A stretch of 64,000 bases of DNA from Doris montereyensis. Its lineage: Eukaryota; Mollusca; Gastropoda; Nudibranchia; Dorididae. Below are positions 1 through 14,765 of this stretch, piece after piece (positions within the stretch are counted from its first letter, which is position 1; every line of letters starts with the position of its first letter). A program made the position numbers and the translations under genes. The stretch lies in the NCBI GenBank assembly GCA_037039925.1, contig JAXRKP010001131.1:37501-101500 (forward strand), written 5' to 3'. The notes beneath the pieces are model-generated. The model was not told the DNA's origin, searched no databases, and worked only from the letters and a program-made list of their open reading frames with translations.

Positions 1-3000
1 ACAATAAAGCATAAACAGAAAATGAAAAAAACCAACCAAAAACAAAAGTAAACATGTAATAATACCCATATGTATGAAATATGAAGGCTGTTGTCACCAT
101 AAGAACATCCAAATTAATGACACATATTGCTGAAATGAACAATTACAGCTGAAATGATTATCTTGTATAGAACACCAATCAGAAGATTGGTTGTGGAGAA
201 GTAAATGCAAAAGCAGCTGTAAAATATCTGAGACAAAGACTGTTTCCCACACCCCTTAACCTTCAACCCTTTCCCTGGTGTTGCATTAAAATGAAACTTT
301 AAAAAATGAAGCACAGGTGTTTGAACAATACATTTCTTTACAGTTAATTTCCCCATTCAGTCTGACACATATATGGACTAGGTGAAGTAACATTTAAGTT
401 TTGAGATGGGGTACAGCAAGCACTAAGATTTGAGAACACTTAAAACAGATCTAACTGTGAAAAATGAAAACGAAAAAACATAACAAAAAAACAACGAAGG
501 GTGAAAACAAAACTGTGAAAATAGAGAGAAAGTTAATAGAAACAAGAACAGTTGTGAAGATTAATAATGAATGCCATCCACTTCTCTTGGCATGTGAGAA
601 AGAATTGACACAAAACAATGAGTGCGTAATCAATGTATGTCTGAACATAACCTAGATGTAAAAGTGTTCATGAACAAACTGGTGACAGATATTGTCACAA
701 AGGTCATTGCAAACTAGAGAAAACATGAAAATTACTAGTCAAGGCAACAGAGTGAAAGGAAAGAAGCAAGTCCTACTGATTGTGCCCACCAATCCTCCAC
801 ATTTAAAAAGCACCACAGCGAGTGGAGCAATTTCCAATGAGAAAAACATTATCTAAAAATTTATGGTAGAAACAAATAGCACCTACAAAAGAACAAAGCA
901 GAAGTACAAAAGATTAAACAACCATGATAATCCCATTGCACAAAATGGCATCAGATCTGAGTGAGATCAGAGTAAGTATCATCAGGTCTTGTTTGACCAA
1001 GGAAGATCAGATTTTGAAAAGCCCATCTGTGCTTAATTTTTGATACAATCTAAAAGTTTGTCAACATTGTGAATAATTTTTTTTGTTTCTGTTTTTCAAC
1101 ATCAGCTATGAGTATGTACCCTATTTATCAGGCAATGCAAAGAAAAGGAGGGGAATTGTATGGCAAGTTAAAAAGACTTTCTCCATGACAGCTTGATGGC
1201 TTTTATTTTTAAAATGAACTTTTTCATTTTATTACTTTAATCAAGCTCAAATTTAAAAAAAGATGTAAATAACTTCTTCCACCTAGCATGTCATATTTAA
1301 AGATAGCTATCGAACAAAGTATACACACTTGATATTCAAAAGCAAAATATTTACATTTAAAAAAGAAAAGGAAAACAGACCAAAGATTAAAGAAAAAAGA
1401 TTACAAATCAATTCAAACATAAAAAACCCCCAGGATTTAAGTCAGTCAGGCCAATCTATATGAACGTTTATAATACTGCAACAATAACATTTTGAAAGAA
1501 AAAAGTTGAGACGTTAAACCTTTCAATATGGCCGTATGAGCACCAAATAATTTTGATCAACTTCTCTGGATCACTTCAAAACAAAATACACATTTTTTGG
1601 CAGTGGGATTCCCCAAGATTTCACCTTATTGCATACAAATCTCCTTAACGTCTGCAAATACTCATAATCCTGTGTAACTGGTACCTTTGGATACTTTTAA
1701 TATCACTTGAAGAGTTAATAGGAAACCTTTGAAACTTTTACTTGAAGAGCTAAAAGGAAGAACAGACATAGTTGTAAAAAATCAATTTGGAGAAAATTTC
1801 ATTTTAAGTTTGCGCAGTGTGTAACTCTTACTTACATGGAAATAGTTTAGTTCTGGTTTAGTAGAATCCCTAAATTCTGTGGACCTACTCGAACTTTAAT
1901 AGCCAAAAAATTCCTGTCAAATGTCCACATGATGACACTTTTTGTAAATGTGACCATGATCATTTCTTTTGTTGACACCTTCAATTGCAAAATCTCTAGT
2001 CTTTTTTTATATATCTTGGAAAAAAAGAGAGAAAAAGAGAAAACTGGCAGTTTCACACATAGATGTACATTGCAATTTACAACATTTAACTTGTAACATC
2101 TGTGGCGCGCCGACCAGCTATTTCCGTCCTTCATTAACACACTGTGTACTGCGAAGGCCAACTATATCTGTCTGTCGCCTAGTGTAAACCGTGTTACGTA
2201 AAGGCTGGATTTCTCCGTGTGGATCGGGATGCCCTCAACATGTCTATTTTCATTGTATTTCCATTCATTGAGTCAAATAAAGCTTAAAACTAGCTTTCTG
2301 ATTGGTCAGCCAATCATATTAGAGAAAACTGATGCTTGCTTCGTGGATTAGTGAATCTTGGTAGAGTCCAAGTAGATAGGAGGTGTTAGGTTTCAAGGAG
2401 TAAAGACTAGACCCTTCTGTTATAGAGCATGAAAAGATTTTTATTGAAGTGAATTGTCTTGACCACGCTTTGATGATGACCACCCTTTACACACTAAAAT
2501 GGCATCTTCTCTAAATAGTGTGGGTTAGGGGTGTGTTATTGACGCTACGAAGAGACAACGTGTTGCGATTTCAACGCGAGAGTAGAAGAAAATGCTTCTT
2601 AATCAATAGCAAAATATGATTAGCAGCTGTGGTCAATTTGCATAAGAATAGCCCTTACAATGCGTAAGAGCTATTCTTACGCAAATTGACCACAGCTGCT
2701 AATCATATTGTGCTATAGATTTATAATGGCTTTAGGACAACTGTTTCAAATTCAACAGTGTTACTTAGATTATTAATAACACTTTATCAGAATATACAGG
2801 TTTCAAATCTCAACATCATAAGTTATAAAGTTACATGGATTTTAAAATCATAACACAGCACAAAAACACTAATCAGCCATTAGGCCTTGACAACCTCGCG
2901 CTGACATAAGAATCGTCTAGGCAAAGTGAATCGCGAATACACAGTGTGTCTTGAAATGTGTAGCTCCGTTAATTTCTATCGCCCCAGTATATTATCCCAC

Positions 3001-5519
3001 ATCGCCCACTGTCGCCCGGTATCGGATACCTGATATATAGTTCATTCTTTTCTTTTCTTTTCACATTGAGATTCAATATATAGTTCATTCTTAACGTTTG
3101 AATTATCCCAATCAGTCGAAGTAGATTATGGTTTTTCAAAAGAAAGCTTTTTCCCCCCAGTCTTATTTTCTCTTTAAATTCACATGATATTCATATGATA
3201 TTGTTTCTCCTGAGGGATATGCAGAATAAACGGATATTAAACTTGATTATGCTGATATTTTTGTGCCAGATCTAGATCTGTTTACCGATAGAATGAGATC
3301 TTGAACTCTGATACTATACTGATAGTGATCTGCACTGGTCCTCCAATTTTGAGCATTTTATTAGTTTGATTTTATTAATAAAACCATTTCCTATAAATTT
3401 AATTGGATATATTATTCAACTTGTTTATATAATTCATATGAAGTGATTATGTCCTTAAGTTTCTTTGCTGTCAAGATTTTTGTGAGTGTAGTCCTAAAGT
3501 TTGCAAGAGTTATTGTCCTTACCTTGGGATAATATCAATGTTTTTTTACATGGCCCAGGTAAATTAAAGGTCAAGCATAAAAATCATTTTTTGTTACATA
3601 AGGTGTACAAGTTTTATTTTTCTATTTGTTAAGTCTACTGATATGATAAATTTTTCCCCTTTGAATGAAGTGATATTGACAATGAGCAAGGAATTATTTG
3701 AAAAGTATATATACATCTGAAAAATGCAAACTTTAAGCAGTAAAAACATGAAATAAACAAATATTAAGTCTCTGGGGGAAAAAGAAAGAAAAGCTGAGCA
3801 TTTTTTACATACAATTAATCAGACATGGACACATGTACATCAATGGCTGAACCAGTAAATGTATATCAGAAGACAGAAATGACAACCACACCGATATTAC
3901 CTCAAAATCTGATGTTTTGTTCATTTTGTTTCTTAAAAGTGGGTTCAAAGAGCAATGATTTATAACTGTAAACCTCATTGTTATAGCAAACCCAGTCTAA
4001 GTCTACATGGAATAAAAGTAAATTTTAAAAAAAAGAATAAATTTGAACTTGTACAATTACTAAGATTGAGACAATAATGTATTAGAGAATTTGAGAATTG
4101 AAAACAAACTTTACAAATCTAAATATCTACTAAATTATATTTTATGAATATGGATCAAAATGTAAAACTACAGAGGTGTTTAGCTCATTTCAGATATTCC
4201 CGATTAAATCTCACGAAATTGGCTGTGGTAACATTTTCGCATTACTGCATTTCCTAAATTTCCTATAATACCTTCACATAAAATGTGAGACTGTGCATCA
4301 ATGTATCTCAGTGCAAACAAAGAAAATAGGTAATATATTAATCTTGTTAAGTGCCAGTCAATAAGTTATAAAAATATGAACACGTAGAATGTTATGCACT
4401 ACTACTCTATTGTTTCTGGTTTTTGATATTATCTTTACTGTTTCTTCTCCTTTTTCTTGTCTTATTATTATAATAATCATCACCACAAATGTTATCATTA
4501 TTATTTACAGTATTAGGATGATTATTAACAAGAGTAGAAATGGTAGCAGTAGTTATACTGCTAAACACCCCATTACATGACAAATTTCAATAATGACAAT
4601 GTGCCTATGACCTCTTTCGTGAAAAATGAAACCAAGAGATAATCCTAGGGAATAAAAAGAAATCATGCTTCTTGTAAAAGTTGTGAAATGTTCCATGTGC
4701 AGATAGCGACCAGCAGTGGTTGATATCCAGACAGAGAAAGTTTTGTCTAGTCTTGATAGAAGAAACAGTTATTTGATTACAGCTACTTTGGGGTTCAATA
4801 GAAAAGGAGATAGGGAAGAGGAAAAAGAAAATGTTAAGATATCCACTTCTTTGAACGTATGAATCCACCTCCGTCTTAAACATAAATACTATTGAATTCA
4901 TACCATGAGGCCTGCTGGAAAGCATATTTTACATATTTACAGAGCTTTACAGTGGTAAAACAAAAAAAGAAGAAAAAAGGTTCCTTAGGAATTGGACTTC
5001 AGGGGTAGAAAAATCTCCTCAAAACCTTCCATCAATGTGTCATCAAATGCTTTGATCTAATAATACCAAAATACCACTTGTACATAAGGAAAACATGTAC
5101 GTAAAACTGAATATCTGATCAAATAGTTAAACAAGTTAGTTCATCGGCATGTCAAAAATACAAGCCCCTACAAAGAGTTTGTAGACCTCTTAAAACTTCA
5201 TTTATTTCCACTAGGTCAATTTTAAACTGGTCATAATATTAATGTTCATGACATAAGAAAGCAGCATCTCATCATCATATTACGAGTAAGCATACTCAAA
5301 CTGTTGTTTACTTATAAACATACATGTAAACATACACCTGTATGTTCCTTTACAATTTATATAACAAATCGTAAGAAATTGAAAAGTAGATGGGATAAAA
5401 ATCTAAAGAAACAATAAAAAACAAGGAAAAATGTATACACAAGCAATGACTTGCTAAAATTGATTCAAGCAACCACAACACACTATAGTAAAAATAAGGA
5501 AATAGCACAAGAATACACA
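1..5519. other. Intergenic AT-rich DNA, no gene identified
   Basis: I see no exon with convincing splice sites or recognisable protein similarity on either strand. The open frames are short and biased by AT-rich sequence. The only clear structure is the foldback at 2606-2716. A locally more GC-rich patch with a GGCGCGCC site lies near 2100-2240 and could be a CpG-containing regulatory region, but nothing in it proves this. Confidence 0.5.
2606..2716. repeat. Foldback inverted repeat, 47-bp arms
   Basis: The left arm (2606-2652) and right arm (2670-2716) are reverse complements with about two mismatches, separated by a 17-base loop. The core of the arm reads GATTAGCAGCTGTGGTCAAT. This is the size and shape of a short foldback MITE or a transcribed hairpin. 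No TIR-plus-TSD signature was established, so the element class is open. Confidence 0.85.
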
Positions 5520-6435
<916 letters not shown>

Positions 6436-7536
6436 CATGTTCTTTGCATTTACTTTTTCAACTAACATAAAAAAAGGAAAGTGGTTTTGAGCCATAAGAA
6501 AAGAAATTAAAATATTTCTCTAATAGGGCTCATATTTTCTCCAGATTTTCATTTTGATCACACGAAAAGCAGATGATAAAAACCAGTTTTGTAGCAATGA
6601 GCTGTATTCAACCATGAACAATTTAATGAGACATTCCAATATGACATCAATGATTAGTGCAAAAAGAGATTAGTGGCATGAAGTAGATCTTTACAGGACC
6701 AACTAGAATAGTTTGACAGGTGAATACAGACTTCCACAATAAGCACAGTGAGACAGTTGAAGTTGAGAAGTCTTCCAAACTTGATCACTACATTTGCACG
6801 TCACTTCTTTTCAATTTCACAAACTGTAGATCTGTAGAAACAGGGATGAAGGTGTTAAAATGATCTAATATTTTTAACATATTTTATGGTCACCATTCCT
6901 GACATGAGAAAAAGCTAATTTCTCAATGTTAGATGTCAGTAATTGGTTGTTTATTACAAATATGTCAAAGAGAAAACTACCCCCTCCCCCCATCTCCCTC
7001 CAGAAGAAATGTAAAATTTATATTTATACTTCACTAGGTCTTTGTCTCTAACATTTTCATATAACAAATAAATAAACACTAAATGCAGGACTTAAAAAGA
7101 AAAGAACAAGTTTTTTTCAACAACAAAAACTATGATGGCTTTCAAGGAGAAAATAACACTTGCTTACTAAAACCTCTCTCAGAAAACATTTTTTACTAAA
7201 ATGCAAGCCCCTCCCCCACCTTCCAAAACTACAACAAACTTTAAAACAAACATTCATGAGTAGTCAGTAAAATTTGTCTTAATGAATGCTTCAATGACTA
7301 ACCATGTTATTTATGATGCCTTCGCATTGAGGAAAATGTCAAATCACTGCTACCCTTTCTTGAGACAAGATCAAACTTGGCGATCATAACTGTGACCCGA
7401 CAGCCCCCCCCCCCCCCTTCCCCAACAAAAGTGATCTTGGGAAGTTTTAAAGCCCACAAGCAAAATTTGTTTACTCTTATCATCATCAGAGCCTTTGGTG
7501 AACAAAGAACGAACAGCTCAGAATTATATATATATA
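6436..7536. other. AT-rich spacer, nothing recognised
   Basis: No exon, RNA gene or repeat family was recognised. A C-rich homopolymer run follows at about 7404-7420 inside the next stretch. Confidence 0.4.
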
Positions 7537-9850
7537 TACACTCAAACCTCGTTATACCATGCCCCAGTATACCGCCATTCTCGTTTACTGCCAGCCTTTT
7601 ACCTTGGTACGGATGTGACACTATAAAAGTATTTCCAAATAATAAACCATGGATGACACACAAACTCAAACTTTTACTCATCAACAAAAACGCGCATTCA
7701 TGGAGAAAAATTTTGAAAAGAAGAAAACAGTTCAGAAAGAATTAAAAAAGAAAATTAAAGAATACCAAAAGACATACAAAAACATTGAACAAAAATTTAG
7801 ATCAAATAACTTGAGATGTGTCTGGGATGGAATGAAAAACATTGTAGGCCATAGGAACAAATATAACCTCACATGTCATCAAATTATGTTCTGGTGAATT
7901 CTCAGGTATCTTTTCGTACATATTTAATTTATCAGTCGTTAAATGAAATACTGAATGCTTGGAACATGTCCCAAATATCTCCTGTCCCAAAATGCAGTAA
8001 TATAAAACAAATGAATGATTTAAGACCAGTGGCATTGATATTTATTTTATAGAAATGTCTTGAGAGGATTGTGTTAAAAACAATTATGATTACAGGTGGA
8101 CCTACTCTTGACCTACAAATAACGTGGATCATCATCTTGATACTCCAAAAAGCTATGTCAGAACTCTTTTTCGTTGATTTTTCAAGTGCTTTTAATACAA
8201 TACAGCCACACATCCTGATTCCTAAATTGTAAGATATGGGTTTGGGAAAAAGTGTAACTCTCTGGATCTTACACTTTCTAACCAATAGAACTCAATTTGT
8301 TAGATTAAAATTAGAGAATGGTAGTTTTGGCTTGTCAGCAATTGTAACAAACACCGGAGCACCCCAGGGGACTGTCCTTGCACCTTTCTATCTACATCAA
8401 TGATTGTAAAACTGCTTTTAAAAACATCCCAATAATAAAATATGCAGATGATCCAAGCTCTTATCAGATCAGAAGTAGACCTAATCAACTATGCTTAAGA
8501 AATCAAAATGTTTGTAAAATGGTGTCATTACAATTATTTATAACTTAATGTTAAGAAAACAAAAGAATTGATTTTTGATTTTAGGAAGACAAATAACATC
8601 TATAATGGTATTGTTATGAAAGATGAAACAGTTAAGAAAGTTAATGAATATAAATATCTTGGCATAGTTTTTTACGAGAAGCTAGAAGAATGGCAAAAAC
8701 AATCAAATAAAGTTTTAAAGAACATAAACAAAAAAATGTATTTAATATGAGGAAGCTTCACAAGTTTCAAATTGATAACATTCTAATAAGACTTTTCTAT
8801 TAAACTTGCATAAAGAGTATTATTATTTTTAGTATAACTACAAGAGATACAGAAAAGAAGTTTAATACGATACTGAAACACGTAGTGAAACTCTTTAATG
8901 ACGTAGAGCCGAAGAACTTCGAGGATCTGTATCAGAATCAATGCAAGATCAAACTTAGGAGTATACTTTGAGACAACACCCATCCTCTTTTCCTCATACC
9001 CAAAACAAGCACCAGAAGTGGTCAACTTATACTTATACATTTAAAATCCCGCATGGAGAGATATTTTAGATGTTTTCTTCCAAGCGCCATACGAAAGTTT
9101 GATCATAACTTACTTTGAAAGCACAATGGCATTTTACTCCCGATGTTTAAGAAATGGAAATTGATCCATGGTGAGTGAATGATTTATGATAAGTTGATGA
9201 ATGAAAAAGCTAAACTGATTTGTCTATAAAAAAATGTTTATGTATATTGTTTCACCCCACTATCTATTTACTCACCTTTGCATCTTTATATATTTCTCCT
9301 AAAATCTATATATTTAATGATTAACGTAAGTTAAATTTGTTTTTAATTTAAATGCATTGATGTATTCTTTTATTTTTCAAACGGAAATTGTGATAACACA
9401 AGTATTATTTCCTTTTTAAAGAATCAATAAAGATGATTGAATTCAATTGAGTTGAAGAAAAACAATTAAATGACTCGTTATAGTTTACCGCCATCTGACA
9501 ATGATATGACATTAACGCTCCTTAATAACTATTGTAATGTACAACTAGTTATAATCTACACTAATCCATTTTGAATGGCATGTTTCTGTCGATGGATTTT
9601 TTTCTAGACTACGTAAGAGAACGGGCGATCCTACTATTACAATGTAATACTGCAGTAGCCTTTTCACATGCAATAGGCCTACATTGTTTTGTCAGTTATC
9701 ATTTTATTTTCAACTTGGTTAGTCAAATATTGATTACCTACCTCATTGTAATACCGAAAAAAAGGGCGTTTCGTTACAATGCCATTCCTTTTATAACACC
9801 AAGTTACCATTGACACACCAGTTGTGGCAGTATAATGAGGTTGGAGTGTA
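7537..9850. mobile_element. TIR DNA transposon remnant split by a LINE
   Basis: The left end (from 7537) begins TACACTCAAACCTCGTTATA. The right end (to 9850), read as reverse complement, begins TACACTCCAACCTCATTATA. These are about 20-bp terminal inverted repeats with two mismatches and TA at the outer edge, as in pogo/Tigger-type elements. Internal sequence near 9640-9800 recurs at 16540-16760. A LINE at about 7620-9455 was inserted into this element later. Confidence 0.7.
7620..9455 (+). mobile_element. L2/CR1 (Rex1-like) LINE, decayed
   Basis: The plus strand encodes broken pieces of a non-LTR reverse transcriptase ORF. A basic pre-RT region lies at 7640-7890 (KPWMTHKLK, then VWDGMKNIVGHR). 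RT blocks follow at 8160-8400 (VDFSSAFNTIQPH, GAPQGTVLAP), and the region after the active site at 8540-8750 (KTKELIFDFRK, YKYLGIVF). Many stops and frameshifts show it is dead. The tail carries AATAAA and GATTGAATTCAATTGA near 9422-9450, typical of the simple-repeat 3' ends of this group. The 5' end is truncated. Confidence 0.85.
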
Positions 9851-12168
9851 TTGTCTCCCGCTACAATGCCAATCTCACTTATCACCAGCTTTTCATTTTT
9901 TTTAGATCAGACAATATACAAAGACAATAAAATAACTCGTTATATTGCCATCCACCGATAATTAGGCGTTAACATTCCTTAACCCTAGAACTGGCCTACT
10001 AGCCTATCATCGGCCATTATGAACCCATCTCTGGCGCCCGCAGCTGATCATCGGCCGTTATCGATCGCGTCTCTTTGAAGCCCACTAAAAGTGCAAATAC
10101 GAAAAACACCGTGCCAAATCTGGAAGACATAATTAATAATGCATACTGCAACTGCTTGTACTGCTATCACACTAAATTTAGGCTATTTTCAGGCGAATCA
10201 AAAGTAGATTTCAAGACTGAGATTCTCAGCTTAGATATTCGCCTTTTGTTGACTTTACGTTGTCAGGTCCAGGTGAAAGACTTTCAAACGGCGCTATTTC
10301 TAGGCCATTTAGCATTCGAAAACATCCGTTTGACACCTTCACTAATGATTAGAGTGATAGTGATGTTAGAGGTAACTCAAGATGAAGATGAGGTGAAATT
10401 TAGGAACAGTGACGACACTACGTTAGGCAAGTAGATCTTGAGCCTGATAGACAACTTTTAGATCTAGTATTCATCTCACATCAATTTTTCCAATGACATA
10501 AACACAAGAAAAGCTTGAAAAAGTCAGTTCATACATAATTTTTGCTTTATTTTTGTTTCTGTAACCAAAATTCATGCATCCACTCTTTTCATAGTGAAAA
10601 ATTCTTCTTGACGAACTATGCATGCATGCAATATAAATAGGTTTAAGAATGTCAATTGATGCCATAAACACTTGTAACTATACATTTTCTGAAAGCTCAT
10701 TGCCTGTAGAAGTTGATAAAAATAAAATAAAGTTTCTAAAGAGGGCCATTTTATGGGCATCTGAAATGGAAAAAATAAAAGCTGCTTCACAGTCCAACAG
10801 TAAAATGTTATGGTCACGGTCATCATAATTCATCCTTATCGTCTCGTCACCGGTGGAAAAGTATTCCCTCACTTATAAGGTTTCAGAAAATGTATACTTA
10901 TCTATACCTCTGAGATCAAATTATGCCTTGCTTTTTCACTTATTCATCCCTACCCCTAATTGCCATAATGAGCTTGGCTGTCACCGAGGTTTATATAGGC
11001 TAGTTTGAGAGTTAATGTTGAACGATTCCAAACAACGATTTCGTTCATCAGTGATCGATGCCACGCCTTTTGCTGGGGGTCTAATTTTAATGTTGTTTTG
11101 CATTATTTCAATATTCTAAAAAATGTTTTATGAAAATACAGGGATACTTTGGCCCGAAAATATATTTTCATCAAAATAAATTGTAAAATAATGAAAACAG
11201 TGTTTAAATAGGTCACTTGTTTTTGTTTACATTTTTTGTCCACCATATTGAATTCATAACAATACCATTTTTCACCACTCCCCTTTAAACAAGAATTTCT
11301 TCATTGAAAATGAAACTAATACACAGTGAAGACATTATTGAATATCTAGAGATGATTGATGGGTCCAGAAATTGACAAGGTGAGCAGCGAGAAGAACTGA
11401 CGCCCATGCACTTCAGCCCTTTCCTGTCTTCAGTCAAGGTGTGTGAGTAGTTTGTTCATGTCTCAATCTAGCATCTAAATCTAGATTAAATATTATTAAA
11501 TCTGTTTTCAGCATTAGATGCCCTATTTTTTCAATGATAGTTAAATATATGTAGATCTACTATTTAAATCTAGTGTGTATATCTAGAGATGACTTCAATT
11601 TCTTCTTCATGTTGAACTGAAAGAATTATAACCTACAGGCTAGCAGTGTGTAGTGTGTTGTAAAGTAAAGGACTGAATTGCAGTCACATGGAGAAAGATC
11701 TACATCTGGAATGACTACTATAGGAAGGACTACTATAGTCGGGCACACTCCATCACCATGTCTGACTCTCAACCATCACCCACTCCCAACCTGCCTCCAC
11801 CCGAGGCACAAAGTTAGGTGCCTCTGACAGTTCTTCCCACTGAAAACCACACTTGTACCCCACTATGTTAGTTTTCCCTTACCATAGTAGAGCACAGACT
11901 ATCACCATCTCTGAGCCACCACCAACCTTTTGATCACATCCAAGACACCCCAGTGCATCAATTCCGGCCTGAGTGGGAGCCCGGACTCCCATCTCAGACA
12001 AGGACTGACAGAAGGAAATTTTTACGGCCAGTTGATGTGTTTTGTTTATCTTTTATTCACTGAGTGAGAGCCTGGTGCAGTTGTATGAATGGGTGAATAT
12101 GTATGCTGAAATCATTCAAAAGAGAGCGGAAAACTTAGAAAAATTAGAAGTTAATAAGCCACAATAAA
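9851..12168. other. Spacer with a weak dispersed repeat, no gene recognised
   Basis: No supported gene. A short block near 11800-11850 (GAGGCACAAAGTTAGGTGCC) is shared with about 60625-60665, so a dispersed repeat probably covers part of 11740-11950. The reading frames at 10075-10434 (plus) and 10678-10872 (minus) have no recognised similarity and no convincing splice context. Confidence 0.4.
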
Positions 12169-14765
12169 TTTTCTTTCTTTCTTTATCAGTTTCCATTCTA
12201 CCTTTCGGTGTATGGGTTCAGATGCCCGAGATGATCTTTCTCCAGGATGCCCTGTCCTGGCATTTTCTGTTTCCTTCCAAAAACGTTAAATTTCTATGCT
12301 TCAATGCCTCTTTTATATCTTCTTCCCACTTTCTCCGAGGTCTGCCTTTTGGTCTTTTACCTTGGGCTTTAGCTCTGTATACTGATTTAGCTATTCTATT
12401 GTCATTCATTGTTTACATGCCCAAACCATCTCAATTGATTTATTTTCTCTTAGTTTTTATGCCATCTGCTTTGGTTTGATCTCTTATTGTTGTGTTTCTG
12501 ATTTTGTCTTTTAGTTTTCCCTACTACTCTTCTTAGATATTTCTGCTGCCTGTACTCTACTGTATTCTCTTCTGTATTCTCTACTGTCAAAGGTCCAGGT
12601 TTTGCTGCCATAGAGGAGAGCAGGACAATAAACTGTGTTGTATACTGCCGTTTCAGTTTTTGTTGACAATTCTTGCTTACCTACAAATGCCTTTCCTAGA
12701 TGGTTATATATTGCACTTGCCTTTTGGATTCTCTGGTTAATTTCTTCTCTTAGTTTTTCCTCTGAGTTAATCATTACTCCTAGGTAATTGTAGTTTTGAA
12801 CTTGTTCTAAATTCAACCTGCCCAATTTAAGATTTTGTGTTTAAGCTTCCCTAGTTACTAGCATTGTTTTGGTTTTCTTTGCATTTACTCTCATTCCTCT
12901 TTTATTTAGTTCATTGTTCATAATGTTGTTATTCGACTGAAGGTCACTTTCTGATTTTCCAAACAGAACTAAATCATCGGCAAATGAAAGCATTGATACA
13001 TTTACTGGTTTGAGCTTCCACATAAACTAAGAGAAGAAATCAACCAGAGAATCCAAAAAGGCAAGTGCAATATACTGCCATAGTTCTTCCCTCCTCGCAG
13101 TGTCAAATGCCTTTTCTAAGTCAATAAAACACAGGTTGCAGGTCAATGTTTCTCTCAAGGAATTTTTTCTATTATTTGTCTAATTGTAAATATGTGGTCT
13201 AGTACACTTCTTCCTGGTATAAATCCACTCTGATTCTCTTCAATCTGATCTTCTATTCTTTTCCTTAGTCTCATTTCCAGTATCCTGGCATATATTTTTC
13301 CTGGAACGTTAAGTAGTGATATTCCTCTATAGTTTGAGCATTCCATAGTTGATCCTTTCTTATATATTGGTACTACTGTTCCCTTTTTCCAGTTGTCTGG
13401 CACCTGTTTGGACTTCCATGCTTGTTAGCTTAGCATATTACATGTAGTATTTTGTCTGCCTCTCTCCCTTGGTTTTAATCATTTTTGGATAAACCTGATC
13501 TGCTCCTAGGGCTTTTCCTTATTTCACTTTTCTTATAGCTGTTTGGATTTCTTCCATTGATATATCTACATCTTCAGCTGTCTCCTCTGGATTACTTGTT
13601 ACTCTTACTAATTGATCTTTACTCCTTGTTTGACACGTTCTGGAGGGAATATGTAATTGGTGAAAATGCTTTCTCCATGTTTCCATGATTTCTGTCTTCT
13701 TTCATCCTTTGGCATTCTTAATTTGTCGTATTGGGCATGCTTTGATCTTTCTCATGCTCTTCATTGCCCACCAGAACAGCTTTTGATTTTCTTGATTTGT
13801 GGATATCTTTATGAGGAAAAAGACGTTGGCTATTTTCATGTTATTCTTTAGGCAAAAATCTATTAGTCTCTCTCCATTTGGAGAAGTTGTTGTCTCTCAT
13901 TCTTTACCTATTACTCCTGACATTTCAACATTGTTGCCTACTCTAGCGTTTAAATCTCCTAAAAGCATTAGTTACTGTTTGGGTTGAAGATTCTCTGCAG
14001 CTATTTGTAACTCGTTTTCCAAGATATTTTTTCTCCTTTAGTTGCGTCTTCGTTTGGTCCATAAGCTACTAATAATTTAATTTCTCACCTTTTTGGTTTA
14101 ATATTTACCTCTAATAGCCGCAGGCTTATAAATTTCCAACTTTCCAATAGCTGTTCAGGCCTACTCCTGCTCTAGCTCTATCTTTGATATCTACTCCTGA
14201 GAAGATCAAAATATGATTCGGTTTGACATTTTCTATTCCTTGTCCTTTTTTCTTTGTTTCTGTAATGGCCAAAATATCTACTTTGAATTTTCCATTTCTT
14301 CAACTAATTCTAACTCTTTTCCATTTATTGCCTTAACATTCCATGTTCCACAGATCACAGTCCATATTCGTTTCAAAGTTCGTCTTCGAAAGATCAAGGT
14401 GTTTATATTACTTTATTTCTCTGAATCAGTTTGTTTTAGATAACCAGGGATTAGCCTACTGTACCATAGGTAGATGGTGGGGCTGCCACCTTGAGGCCCC
14501 CTACCAGGCCTTGTTATTTTCTGTCAGGGTTAACTCCTTAGCCTTTAGTTATTGAAGACCAGCCTGCACGGCAGCAGGTTGTTATTTTCTGTCAGGGTTA
14601 ACTCCCTTAGCCTTTGGTCAGTTAAGATCAGCCAGCAGGGAAGCAGGTTGTTTTCTTTCAGGGTTAACTCCCTTAGCCTTTGGTCATCCAAGACCTGCCT
14701 GCAGGGCAGCAGGAGACTTCGTGGAGGGCGGGATCATCTACTCCCCATACCTGTCCACTGCCCGG
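12169..14765 (-). mobile_element. CFDP2-like non-LTR retrotransposon, copy A
   Basis: A near full-length but dead element. Reading the minus strand, the 5' end (CCGGGCAGTGGACAGG-like, with three 66-bp monomers) lies at 14520-14765. AP-endonuclease remnants follow at about 13800-14450. Reverse transcriptase lies at 13155-13403 (NYRGISLL) and 12841-13023 (FADDLVLF), and the C-terminal region (GRPRRKWEEDIKEAL) at 12218-12409. The tail is an AAAG repeat at 12169-12185. Flanks gccacaataa (from 12158) and gccataataa (from 14766) look like an imperfect target-site duplication. About 200 bp of RT are replaced by an inverted 50-bp piece at about 13025-13074. Confidence 0.9.

Noticed and set aside
10075..10434. 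119-codon plus-strand frame with an acidic end
   Set aside because: No recognised similarity, no promoter or splice evidence.
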